A DNA stretch of 64,000 bases, taken from the NCBI GenBank assembly GCA_949775045.1, contig OX459100.1, positions 12,890,447 through 12,954,446 of the forward strand, given 5' to 3'. The position numbers and the translations under genes were made by a program. The first letter of the stretch is position 1. The number at the start of each line of letters is the position of its first letter. This DNA is from Metridium senile. Taxonomy: Eukaryota > Cnidaria > Anthozoa > Actiniaria > Metridiidae. Shown piece after piece: positions 24,528 through 37,212 of the stretch. The notes under the pieces were generated by a model that ran no database searches, was not told the origin of the DNA, and worked only from the letters and a program-made list of their open reading frames with translations.

Positions 24528-26160
24528 ACCTTTATTTAATGCTAAAATGTTGTCAAAAACAAAAACAGTAAAGCGTTGCTAGGAACTTTATATCATCATG
24601 CAGTACACTGGATATGGAAATGCGTATTTACAAGCATAGATGATCGTTAGCTACCAGTTTATGAGTTATAAACAATTATATATTTCATGAGGTTTTTGTG
24701 AAATCCACAATAATCAAGGCCGAACTAGGCAAGTGTAATCAGCCGATGCTAGAGGACGAATCTGATTATAAACTTGCCGAGACCTTGATTTCAATTTTGC
24801 TATCACAAATAATTGTTTTATTATACAATGTTTTAGAGAAAATTAACAACCAAAAGTTCTTCCATATCGAACGCAATTTTTTTAGCAAGAAAACAACGAA
24901 AGTGGATGAAAAATTAAGATTTTGGCGAATAATGCATTGCAGGCGCAGCCTACATATTACACTAATCTGTAGGTTGTGTGATTGTGAAAATAATTTGCAT
25001 GCTCTAAGCCAATCAGATTCTAGATAGTGAATACAATGCATAATTATTTTAGAATGTGTTGGTGATTTTCGAGGTGTTGTATGATGAATTCCTAATGTAT
25101 TTGCTAGTCTGATTCGTTTGGACGTTTGTGATTTCATTGTGAACAGCGGGTGCATGGGTAAAAAAGAATTATACATACACAGTTACAATATGTCAATCCC
25201 ACATTGGGGCACTGCGATTTGTACTATTCTGTTGGTTTGTACAGCTGAGCTATTTCAAAAAACGTTGAATACTGAATAGTGTATTCCAAGACCAAAGGGT
25301 ATTGTGGGTCTCATTGATTCGTAATAAATAATACATATACAGCGATATTTACTCCCAATAACAAGTTGGTATCGTATATTGTTTTGAATGGAATGCACTA
25401 AGAATAAAATAACTAATTATTATTCATTTTACTTTAAACAATATTACATGACCCAAAATGCATTTGAATTTCGGTCTTGCAATGTGCTATTAAGTATGCA
25501 ATATTCGGCAGCATTCTACGTTTTTTGACTGTTTTGAAATGGCTGTATACTATTTTGCAGAAATTCACGTTTGACAGATAATACTGAGACCGCTTTTGTA
25601 TGATAAGTTGTAATTTTTGTGATGAATACAGTAATGCATGTTTAACATGGAATACCACAATCACCCTAGAAATCAGAACATTTGTCTCTTCGCTTTATCA
25701 CTTTCCCAACTGAAAAAGAAAACTGACAAGTGACGTCATAATGTGCACTATAAAACCGCTGTACACCCCTGTACACGCATACCACAGTTCTGACCAACAC
25801 AGGGAGACCGTTTTGTTTTAAATGCAGAAAAAGGTTCAAAAAGAAAGAAAGTAAGAAATAAGTAAATTGAAATGATCTGAAATATTTGAAAGATAAGTCG
25901 AACGTCAATCCAGCTAGAACAACTTTCCGTTACATTCATTTTCCATTGGAATAGATTACTTTATTTTGGCGGAAAAAGAAAAGATTGCAAACGAGGCTGG
26001 CACACGAGTCAAAGGTAGCAAAATGATATAGCAAAATGATTGACCGACAGCTTGACCAACTCGACGGTTTCCTCTTCGATGCAAGTCTTTTCACCACTGA
26101 AAAAAGGTATGTTTTGTTGTAAAACAAACATCAGGCATATTTAGAATGACTGGAAATTGA

Positions 26161-26292
26161 TAACCTGCTGTGCAGAATCGATTTTGTGCGCTCCAAATAT
26201 TCGTATTGCGCTCCAAATATTCGCCAAAAAAGTAGTCTACTTTTTTGGCGAATATTTGGAGCGCAAAAAATCTAGTCTGCACAGCAGGCTAG
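26161..26292. mobile_element. Hairpin MITE
   Basis: Ends CCTGCTGTGCAGA / TCTGCACAGCAGG; arms GCGCTCCAAATATTCGCC and complement, centred on AAAGTAGTCTACTTT. One arm has a partial duplication. Confidence 0.7.
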
Positions 26293-27167
26293 GAAATTGA
26301 CGCTAAAGTAAAAAAAAATTATAATATTTGTAGTTCAAACTCATTTATAAACGCTACCTCGACCAAAGCAGGTTATTGCATTGCTGGATAGGCACCCTGC
26401 CTTGCATGGATTTTGGTTGGGCGTTCAAAATAATATGGGAATTACAAACTGGCAAAGTCGATTTTTGCGTTGTCATCAAATTGTCAAAACACTTGAGGAC
26501 CCTCTTTAGGTATCTTTTACTAAGAATTAGCAAAAACAAGTCTGTTTTTGAGTGGGATTTAATTTTATTCAATTCTGATAGTATTTTAATGCATTTGAAC
26601 AATTTTTTAAAATTAATTATATAATTGAAAAAGCATGAGCTTGAATTTTTTAGCCATATATATCCAGCTATTGTGCAAAATAACCAACACCTTTGAACCA
26701 GCAATTTGTGTCATTCTCATAAATATCATTCTATATCTATCCAGTTTTGTAGCTAGAACTTGATTTTGAATTAAAACATCAAAATATCATTAGTCTATCC
26801 TACAGATTCCCCTAAAAGTTACAAAACACTTCGAGTCTAGCAGCGTAAGCCTCGTTTTCGTGCCACGCCGTGCGCCTGCAGCGCTTGATCCAGCGGTTAC
26901 CTAAATAGTACCGGGTAATTCGAAATCGGACTATTAGTCCCATAGAAATGAAGTTAGACAATGGAACTGGCAAATTATGAATCATTTGCAATTAAAAAGT
27001 AAAAATCACATAAATATAATTCTAATTAAAACATCAAATATAGCCTAACCTAGATATTCCCCTAAAGTAAAATTAGTGCCATATGAAGACAATGGAATCT
27101 GGTAAATCATGAATCATTGCAATTAAAAGTAATGTAAAAATGAATAAAATCATTAAAAGTGCTATCT

Positions 27168-30100
27168 TCAGAGCCCCTTAACAAGGGCTTTTGCCTCTTT
27201 AACGAACTGCAAAGAAAATACAAACATGGTATCAGAGATACAACCAAATTCTGTGGTATCTTAAAGGTATTTTCACTCTTGTTCAATTTCATCCTCTTTC
27301 TTTTCTCTCACTTCCCTTTTTGTTTCCTTATTGCATGGGTCTAACATACACCCTTTCCGAGAAACTTTGTCACCTGTGAAGTGAAAAGCATACAAGCTAG
27401 TAGCGCAGGGGATTATGGGTTACCTATGTATACTTAATTAGAACGCAGGGATTTCATGGCCACATTGCTACACTTGTCAATATGTTATTGAGAAATGTCT
27501 GGCATCTTGACTAATCAAACGACATGAAAGACATTCAGAATAGACATTAAGTTTCTGAACTGATCCATAATCATTTGCGCCACTAGCTTGTGTGCTTTTT
27601 ATGGGTGACAAACTTCCTCGGAAAGGGAGTATACCATTGTTTTATGCTTTCAACAATTAACCAAAGACTTGAGTATAGATAAAGGCACATAATATCTACT
27701 GTGATGTTTCCACAACTTACCTCATCATCTTCTGGTCTTTTTGGTTCAAATTTTACAGCTTTCTGAAGATATTCCTTAGCTTTCTCATAATTCTTCAGCC
27801 TATAGAAGGTTTTTCCATACATCATACAGTTCCTAAGCGAACCATTTGGTTTGACTGAAAATGAAATACATTGATTTATAATATCAGTATTCAATCAATA
27901 AAAACAATCAAAGTTGTTATTAACTTGATGATCTATATTAACTGCTCAGCCCCCCACTTTCAAACACGCTACGCGGCCCCTGTCTAGCTATAAAAGTGTT
28001 TGTGAGATTTACATACGTTCATCAGCCTTTTTGAACAAAGCAAGAGCCTGAAAAGTACAAAACAATATGTTAGCCTTATATAGTAGATTGACTTTCATAG
28101 TCCATTTTCAGTCAGTGAAATTATGGGAAAACAAATAAATCAAAATTCTTAACAATCCCCTGGGAAAAAAAAAAAACCTTAACATCTAAATAAGAAAGGT
28201 TTTTTTTACAGATGGAAGAGGTTTATGTATCACACCAAAAATTCTTGCTCACAAAATTTAGTCTTTTGTGCTGTAGATGCTGGAAGCTTAAGGGATTGAT
28301 AGGGGATTTTGGCTGTTTTTCAAGGTTAAAGCTGTGCTCAGTATCTTTTTTTTTTGGAGGGGGGGAGGGGGGGGGTACTGCAACCCGTCTCCCCACCCCT
28401 CCATCAACTATCTAATGGCCCATCCCTAAGTGACCATGGTTCTTTAAAAAATGTCATGATTACCTCTTCATATGTGGCATTTGGAGGATTAGAATGAACT
28501 GCATTAACTATCTTCTTCAGAAGCCATGGCATATCAGCTACCTTAAAATGCCTGCATTATACAAATAAAAATACATAAAGCCATGGTCAGCTGTCAATAT
28601 GTATCAAGAATGAGGTTATAAAAATTAATTAATTTGTAATGATAGCGAAACAATGTGGGGATAGAGCTTAAGTAACTCTTATAACACACTTGATATTTTG
28701 GTTCAGTGATCATACACTATAAATGGATCAATATGAGGCTCACATGAGGGAAACAACCTATATGAGGCTCTAGAGAAACAATACAAAATACATATTCTTT
28801 CCCCAGAGCTAGCCTCATATATACAGGCGATCGAAAAAATTTCTGAACTTGTAAACTTCAGAAAATTTGACACTCTGTACTATATATATACACGATCGAG
28901 AAAATTTCTGAACTTGCTAAGTTCAGAAATTTTTTCGATGGCTTGTATATATATATAGTACAGAGTGTCAAATTTTCTGAAGTTTGCAAGTTCAGAACTT
29001 TTATCGATCGTGTATATATATAGTACAGAGTGTCAAATTTTCTGAAGTTTACAAGTTCAGAAATGTTATCGATCATGTATATATATAATACAGAGTGTCA
29101 AATTTTCTGAAGTTTGCAAGTTCAGAAATTTTCTCGATCGTGTATATATATAATACAGAGTGTCAAATTTTCTGAAGTTTGCAAGTTCAGAAATTTTTTC
29201 GATCGCTTGTATATATATAATACAGTGTGAAATTTTCTAAAGTTTGAAAGTTCAGAAATTTTTTCGATCGTGTTTATAAATAATACAGTGTCAAATTCAG
29301 AAATTACTGATTTATTACATTCCATTATATATATATGACAGATATCAAAATCTAGAAAATATTGCTTCTATTAGTACATATAAGTAAACTCAGAAATTTT
29401 CTGAATTTGTAAAGCCCCGTCCGGATTTGTACACACATACTGTACATAAAAAATGGTAAAAAAATAAAATTTGATGTTTTCTTAGGATTCGTTTGGAAAA
29501 ATAAAACTGGTGAGCAAGCCATGCTCACCAGTTTTATTTTCCCATACAAATCCTTATAAAATATAAGAAAATATCCAATTTTATATTCCTTGCTATTTTT
29601 TATGTATTTAGAATCAAGAGCTGAAATTTTGACTTTTTGCTAATGTGGACACGCTGATCTTTCGATTTCTGGACATCATTTTGGCACAGCTGATGGATTT
29701 AAGGTAGGTGGGTCACTTGACCCTTGCAAAGGGCCTATTAAATGCTTACCAGACTCCAAGAAGGTAGTGAGCAAATGGATCTTCAGGGTCAATCTCAGTA
29801 GCTTTCTGTATAATTTATTTGGGTATCAGTATTAAAGAGTTAATCAGAGCAAAATTCAAATATAACAAAGAGTTAATAGCAAACCTTAAAGTGCTCCTTT
29901 GCAACATGAACATTTTTGGCTTTTTCAGACTGACTGCCAGGTCCTTCCATCATTCCAATACTATAAAACTGCAAATACAAAGTGAAAATAAATATTTTTA
30001 ATACTCAATGCTAAAATGATTTTAATACTAATGTTTCACTGGTACCATTTCATAGAAGTGGAAGTCATCTTCAGAGTTAAGAAGATATGTGACTCGTTGT

Positions 30101-33100
30101 TGGAACATTAGAGAAAGTGGGGAGAAAGTGATAGCGTAGGACCCAGGCCCGCTCTGAAAATCAGGCTAGTAGTTATGCAAATGGTGGTAATTTTTAAATA
30201 AATTATATAATAGGCAAATGGAAATTAATTACCTTATTACATCCAGCACTTTCTGGGTTCAGTTTATAACCTTTGTTAGCAAACTCTCCAATTTTAACTG
30301 AATATTGTTTCTTTTTGGCCGAGTCATGGTGGGTTTTAGAGAGAATAAAGGAAAACCGTGCCATTCTCCATAGCAATTCAGGGTCATCAGTATCTTCATG
30401 TTTGGATATAAAGTCTTCTATTTCCTGGACGGTTGGTATTTTGTTATAAAGAGCATCAGCTTCTTGTACAGTCATGGTTTGATAAACCTGTTTATATACA
30501 AGACAACACATTTAATACTAAGAGATGTTTGTAGGTCGTGTTAATATTAAACATGGTGCTACTTTGACCTATTTTTGAACATATTTTAAACATAATTTAA
30601 AAAATGTTCAAAAATAGGTCGGAGTAGCACCATGTTTAAAATTTAATACTATCCTTGTTATTTTGAAGAAACATATTAATCGATACAAAATTTATTATGA
30701 TAAGTTAAAAAGCAGGAGCAGATTTTGACTATAGAGCTCAACCAAAGACTTGTCCATCCCTTGTATGTCAATGAATGAAAAGAATAAGGAGATTCATAGT
30801 ACTTAAACAGGAAGTTCCACTATAAAAAGAGCCATCTCACGTCAGCAGAGCTTCATGGCTGCCGATTTGTTGATAAAACATGGCTGAGGGCACAGCTCCT
30901 ATCTTGACATCTCAGAAATAATTTGCGATAAACAATAAAGCTAGCTTGAAATCGTAAAATCAATAAATTAAATCGATTGCCTATTAAACACTTTATCATA
31001 AAAGACGAAAATAATATTGATTATGCCAGAATTTATTGAAAAATATAGGGTGAAAAGCTTTAAAAAAATTGTAACATCTCTTCAATAGTCATACGTCCAA
31101 ATCAAAACACGCGGGAAAATTCCCGCCAATTTTATAAGCGGACGCGCTTGCATATCCGGGAGACCTTGCTTTGCAAAGAGAAATAAATACTCTTCATTTT
31201 TAAGGAAATTGAAGTTTATTTATCGCAAATAGAGTCTGGAAAAACGGAAAAATCTCTTCTTACAAATCATGCCTTTGACTTCAAAGCAACTCCTGACGTC
31301 GTCTTTGACTGGAATTACAAGGAAGGATTATGGAGCAAAAAAACAACTATTTTTCAACATGTTTGTCGAGAAATTTGGATGTTTGCCGAAGACATACAAC
31401 CTTCAACGGATAAAAAAGCAAAAGATCGACGAAATACACTAGAAAACGACTTCAATTGCTGATAACCAAAGTTTGAAATCTATTTGACTTGAACTTTTTT
31501 ACACGTCAAGAACAATGATGTTGAACGATATCTGTGTTGTAAAATTTCAAGTTTTGCATGTTATGGACGTCCACTTTTGCTTTCTATTACCAATACATCG
31601 ATAAAAACAATTATAAAGAGCATTACAGAGGTATTTTCATCGGCTGTTCAAAAGACAAGGTACGAAATTATGTAAATTAGCATCTTGTTTTGTTGTGTAT
31701 TTCATTAGCATGTTAGATCAGTTTTTATATGCAAAATACTGCAGGAAAAAACAAACAAGCAAAATTGATTTGTTTTTTTTTGCTTTACAAATATTTTAAG
31801 ATTTGATTTTTATATATAAGGACAACTTATAAATAGACGTTTTTTTGTGTACACTATCACTCTTTTTTGAACGAAGAGACAATAAAGTCATGGGGTTAAG
31901 ATTTAATTTTCTTGTGTTAACGAATTGTTTCACGTTTTTTACTATGTTTACAATATCTATTGACATTACCACTTAATAAATAGTGATTTTTTTCAAAATA
32001 TTAATGAAACATTTCTAATAAAAGCGAAAAAACTCTTCATTTGTTCAAAATCACAAAGTCAAAACGCCTTACGGCTTCGCTTAGATTCTCTCTTCTCGGT
32101 ATCTGATTGGCTAATGAGCTGAATTTGGCCTGTCCATTTCCCTTTTATAGTGGAACTTCCTGTTTAAGCATTCACAACCATCCAAAGGTTTACTTATTTG
32201 AGTATTGGTTCTACTTTGGGTTATTCATAAATTGAACGCCTCTTATTGTTTTAGACTATGGAGTGCGGACTGGAGTTGGTGGTTGGTTAATCCACGAGTT
32301 AACTACAGGTCACGCTCGTTGCGTGACAAAGTAAGATGATTTCCACGTCGCTACAAACCATTTATGGTTGAATACCTCAACCATTGACGCTATTTTACAC
32401 AAAGCAAGCAAAACACCCACTGTTACACTTCGAGTTTTTGTTTATCATCATAAATTAAATTGTTAATTTTAAAGATTTCAACTTTAAACATTTTGTAATA
32501 AAATTGACCAAAACAAGATTTATGGTTTTATTCGGCGTTTCAACACGACCTGGTGTTATTATCAAGGATGCTTATAGATGTAAGGTTGTAATATAAATAG
32601 TCACAAATTATAATTGCAAATTGATTATGAAATTACAAAGACAATAGCGTAAGTCCTAGGGGATATTAAAAGGCTCACTTTAAGAAAAAGTGTTTAAATA
32701 TTTACTTATGATCCAATGCCACTTGGCCTCTAAATGAATTCATTTATTTGACTACTTTAACCACGATACTATATTAAGAGGGTCATATCGATTACATATA
32801 AGTGTATTGTAACAGTACAAATTGTTTAGAAGACTGATATGTCACGGTCTGTTACGACCGTAGTTCAATCAAAATACTTCATTCGTCAAGTCTTCAGTCT
32901 GATTAACTCATATTAACAATATTAAAAAAACTGCACAATAATAAATAATCTATACTAAAACGTTTTTATATTAAATATAACCTGCATATATAAACCCATG
33001 ATGTATAAATACTGTACGAATGAAAAGTTTTAAACAGCTGAAGCTCATCAACTCTGTTATGATATAAACTCAACCTTGTTTATAATTTGTACCGTGCAAA

Positions 33101-33443
33101 TATAGAATACATCAAACTTTACATTAGACACCTTATTATCACCTTATATATTTCATATTACTTACCTTAAGATAACTTCAATTATATTAGGGATGAGCTC
33201 AGTACCGAACAGTTATTATAAGTTATAAATTCATCGATGTCAGCAGTACCCTGCTGTTTACACTGAGCCCGCGATTACCGTTGCGGTAAAACCCATTAGA
33301 GGTAAATAGCGCAGCGCGCTAAAAATAGCTCCAAGACTCGGACAAACATTGTGATCAGTTTTTCCGTGTTGAGCAATAGATGAACAGATCTTAACATTTT
33401 CTGCTGAAATTAGAATTAAACAAAGATTTGCTTTGATCGGCAT
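27168..33443 (-). CDS. RMDN1: Regulator of microtubule dynamics (RMDN) family TPR protein
   Basis: Eight exons, about 288 residues: 33443-33264 (tentative), 30487-30233, 29968-29885, 29805-29750, 28551-28464, 28047-28017, 27854-27721, 27206-27168. All junctions keep frame with GT-AG sites. RMDN proteins are alpha-solenoid TPR-like proteins at mitochondria/ER membranes, with reported microtubule association. Seen: EADALYN near the start of exon 2, DPELLWRMARFS, KEHFKKATEIDPEDPFAHYLLGVWHF, the proline-containing MPWLLKKI segment, and a final TPR-type pair KTFYRLKNYEKAKEYLQ. The C-terminus is short (FVKEAKALVKGL, stop). Exon 1 ends in a hydrophobic segment (FSALRYLPLMGF) suitable as an N-terminal membrane anchor and joins exon 2 in phase 0, but its donor (TCA|GTGTAA) is weak. 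If it is wrong, the ATG within exon 2 (YQTMTVQEA) could be the start. The 2.7-kb first intron holds a TTAA element. Confidence 0.87.
27350..27628. mobile_element. MITE in RMDN intron
   Basis: Inverted ends CCCTTTCCGAG / CTCGGAAAGGG with arms around CAAGCTAGTAGCGCA; relative of 12913-13135. Confidence 0.7.
28825..29300. repeat. Minisatellite, unit about 65 bp, with one inverted unit
   Basis: About six direct units with TACAGAGTGTCAAATTTTC, AAGTTCAGAAATTTTTTCG and TATATATATA. They are preceded by an inverted copy, so 28825-28990 forms a large hairpin. Inside an RMDN intron. Confidence 0.9.
29441..29590. mobile_element. Hairpin element
   Basis: Centre ACTGGTGAGC / GCTCACCAGT with arms extending through AATAAAACT and AGGATTCGTTTGG-like sequence. 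Confidence 0.65.
30545..30648. mobile_element. Hairpin MITE
   Basis: AAACATGGTGCTAC-TTGACC and complement, arms about 45 bp, in the RMDN first intron. Confidence 0.7.
30807..32163. mobile_element. 1.36-kb TTAA-flanked DNA element
   Basis: TTAA at 30803-30806 and 32164-32167. Termini ACAGGAAGTTCCACTATAAA and complement. Interior has no transposase; the longest code-like stretch is a 57-residue plus frame at 31269-31442 (MPLTSKQLLTSS..., rich in Lys/Phe), unrecognised. Probably non-autonomous. Confidence 0.75.
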
Positions 33444-33511
33444 TGAAAATAGTCTGCTGAAAGTTAAATAAAAGTTTGCTTGTCCGAGTTAGGCCTTTGT
33501 CTCCATTTTTG

Positions 33512-33519
33512 TGACGTCA
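33512..33519. promoter_or_regulatory. CRE-like TGACGTCA palindrome upstream of the RMDN gene
   Basis: Full CREB/ATF consensus palindrome 69 bp upstream of the proposed RMDN ATG (33443). Promoter role is inferred from position only. Confidence 0.35.
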
Positions 33520-33539
33520 ACACTAAGTTTACTTGTACA

Positions 33540-33800
33540 GTAATAATAATAATAATAATAATGTATATAGCTTGTATTGCGCTTATTCAAGTCTGTTCTA
33601 AGCGCTTAAAATAAAAATACAAAAATGGATATGATTACAATGAAAAAGCTACTTTAAATAAATGAGTTTGGACTTGAACGAAGATACACTTGAAATGACA
33701 GTAATTGAAGGAGGTAGAGAGTTCCAAAGTAGAGGAGCAGCGACTGAGAAAGAACGTAGACCATATGACTTGAGATTGTACGACTTTGACAGTGGAACCC
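33540..33800. repeat. LINE/SINE-tail-like dispersed repeat
   Basis: (TAA)n followed by TGCGCTTATTCAAG, AAGCGCTTAAA and GGTAGAGAGTTCCAAAG. A weaker relative lies at 34280-34530 (TAATAATAATGGAATTTATT..AAGGCGCTTTAC..GAGTATTCCATAGTC). Confidence 0.5.
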
Positions 33801-34672
33801 CGCCTTACGGCCACCCGCTTAAAACAACTTTTTTAATATCTTTTTTTATTTTTTATATTCCCATATTCACTATATGTAAAATTCGAGTGATCATTGTATA
33901 TACGACATACAGTTTTAATTTTTTTCAGTTCCTCTTGTGAGGCGGAGCCCGGTTCGGATCAAATTGGGATATCAACATAGACAACAATAATGTTTGGTGG
34001 TGATGGTACCATCTCGCGGGGTCAGACCCCCTTCCCAACATTTCAAGGCTTTGTCTGCCATTATAGGTCTCTCGCTCTCCATTTTGCTTTAAACACCTTA
34101 TAATTTATCTAAAGGTCTCCAAGCAATAGCGTGTAACATGTGACGTACTAAGACAGATATTTTGTCTTCTGTTAATGGCATATAAATTAAAGTCTTTTAT
34201 ATAAACAAGAAAATAATTGAATTTACAATTTTGATCAAACTCCCTCAAGTAGCGTACATTTTCATTTCCATTTTTATTGCATATAATAATAATAATGGAA
34301 TTTATTTAGCACTCATATCGTGACTTCAAGGCGCTTTACAAATTTAAAGAAACTTAAGCTATGCAAATTGCTAAGTTGAGAAAATGAATTGTCTTTCAAA
34401 AAATTTTATATAAAAATGTGTTCAGTTTCCTCTTGAATACTGATATTATTGATATACTGAATATTTATAGAGTATTCCATAGTCTAGGCGATGCCTGTGT
34501 AAAAGGCTCTGTCTCCATAGGTTCAGTTGCTACGTGATAAACGTCATATGAAACGTCTAGCTAGCTTCATGCAGTTTTTTCGTTTTTTGCTTAAATTTTC
34601 ACTGAGATATAAGAGTGAATATGACCAACGACGTCATTCAAGATCAATGTTATTAAACTGTGGACGACTTTG

Positions 34673-34952
34673 TATACACCTAATTCAAAAATCGTTGTCA
34701 TAATCAAAGCCACACTCTGAAGCCTGCTAAGGATGTCGGTAATATCAACATAATTTGAGATTTACTAGACGTATTTTTAAGAAACATTTGTTTCATCAAA
34801 ACAACTTGTTTTGGTTATATAACACAAACACGTACAACTAAAATAAGCTATGAATAAATCAATAACAAGAGGAGAAATACCGACATCCTTTGCAGGCTAT
34901 AGAGGATGGACTGTAGCTTTGATTGCGACAACGATTATTGAAATAGGTGTAA
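34673..34952. mobile_element. MITE, copy 1
   Basis: Ends ACACCTAATTCAAAAATCG and CGATTATTGAAATAGGTGT; same family as 44243-44547. Confidence 0.7.
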
Positions 34953-35030
34953 AAAGAAATACGATATTCACAGATCAGTTCCCTGCCATGCATGCATGCA
35001 TGGCTTGATTTACTTTGTGTATATTTTTTG

Positions 35031-37126
35031 TTAATTAATTTTTGCATTATTTGCTGTACATTGCATCATTCCATCTTGAATGACAGGCATTTTTTCTATT
35101 ACTTCCATATTATCAAGGGTTTCAAAAGGACGATCGAACTGGAAAAGGTACTGGAACCTGGAAAACAAAACAATAATCAATAAAAGTTAACAAGTACTTT
35201 ACAGTGCTGCTAATTCAACCTGGGCCACCCCGAGTTTATTAGCCAATCACGTTTGAGCTTAAGAGCTAAAGAACCAGACATAGACGATCCGTCAAGTCAA
35301 TTCGCGCCTATAATTTGATTGGCTGATAAGGAGACAAAGTAGATATCTTTTGTTCTTAAGCTCAAACGTGATTGGCTAATAAAATCGAGGTGGCCCCGGT
35401 TGAATTAGCAGCACTGTAAAAGTTGGTGGTTAGACTTAAACGTTGATATAAGGATATTTGATTCACGTTCCTTATGTTAAATAAATAACATAATGCTATT
35501 ATATAAAGTTTTTGTGAATGACCTTGTAGCATGAAACACATTGTAATGCCTCACAAAAAAGCAAACCTTATATTACAAAACGCAGCACTCAATCCAGGGG
35601 CGGATCTAGAGGGTTTCCTAGCGCCGCAATTACCCCTATTTTATTTAAGACATTTATGGACTGGTCACCCTCCTCCATTTGCAATTTAAATTTATGGATC
35701 TGCCCCTGCAATCCATATTAGTAGTGTGTTTTTCTCAGGCCAAAAGAAAAATGGAGAAAGCCTAGAAGCTGGCATGACATGATAAAGAACGACACATCAA
35801 ATATACTCGACATCTGTATTATTTAGATCGTGGGTAATAAAAAGGCCACAATTTTGAGTTTAAAATACGGCCTTTGATTTAGAAGCTATAGTTGATGTTC
35901 TAGTGAAGCACTCTCCCACATGGTGGTGAGGGTTTCTTACGCACCTCGCCGGCTAAGCAATTTGTGAGCGTTGAGTGAAAGAACCTTCCGTTGAACCCCC
36001 CAGAAACATGAATTATTCCTGAAATGTTCAAAGGCCGGTACACTCCCGCAACACGCTCCCGCAACATGCTCCTGGGTGATCCTGGGTCATTTTGCAAGAC
36101 CAGTACACACGAGGGAGCGAAACGATGTAAACAACCCGACCGGAGCATGCATGAGAACTAGTTTAAATCCAAGAATTTGATTGGTCAACTGGAGACAGGT
36201 TCAAGTTGTTGCGACGCAAAAAAGTTTCAGTACACACGAGGGAGATTTCTCCAGAAAACACGCTGCTGGAACAGATTTGCTCCTGAAGCTTGCTCCCTCA
36301 CATTTAACCTGTTTAATATGAGGGAGCAAAACCCGGGAGCAAAATGTTTGTTGCGCAACATTTTTTTTTTTGCGTGAAATCGTTGGTACACACGAGTGAG
36401 CTTTGCTCCTGGAGCATGTTTCGGGAGCGTGTTGCGGAAGCAAGCTCCCTTGTGTGTACCGGCCTTTTAAAATGGCCCTGAGTATTGTTCATGCACGCCG
36501 GGACGAATTTCTACACGATAGTTCCTTACGTACAATACGACTCCTAGCATGTGTGGGGACTCGAATTCGGGCAACAGCGGCAAAAGGGGGCTCGTCTCCC
36601 ACGGCCAAACAATTCATCTTGTTACTAAATTCATGTGGTTAGAAGGAGCTAAAAAAATGAACTTACTTATCGCAGGACACACTGCATTTCATATTTGTGG
36701 TCTTGCTTGTTCGGACAACTACAAAGGGCAGCTCGACAATGTCTTGTTGCTTTTCTTTGACTACTTTCTGTTTGGACAGCAACAATGACTGGTACGTTAT
36801 GGACTGTAGAAAAAAGATATGACAATGATTATAAGAACCATAGAGTAATGATAATGTTGGTGGTTATGAGATTGCTGATGATGGTTTAAGTGTTCATGCT
36901 GGTATTGGTGCTGTGACTGGTGCACGTTATGGTGATGATGCTAGTGCTGTGACTGGTGCTGGTTATGGTTATCGTTTCGTTTTGATATATTAATATTCAT
37001 ATATGTTAATAATTATTTTTAGCTGTACATATGTAGTTTCCAAGATATTTTATGTAGAGTAAATATATATATATATAGTTCATATCAGGTGAAGAGCCAT
37101 TTTAGTGGAAATCTTGATATTAAACC

Positions 37127-37212
<86 letters not shown>

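Larger units (their letters stand above)
23293..27167. other. Gene-free region between dynein LIC and RMDN genes
   Basis: No exon recognised on either strand. It contains the polypyrimidine tract, the tRNA-like element, hairpins at 24425-24527, 24707-24791 and 26161-26292, and AT-rich sequence. Confidence 0.5.

Noticed and set aside
33662..33940. 92-residue plus-strand frame starting MSLDLNEDTLEM
   Set aside because: Lies in a LINE/SINE-tail-like repeat; the second half is AT-rich noise.
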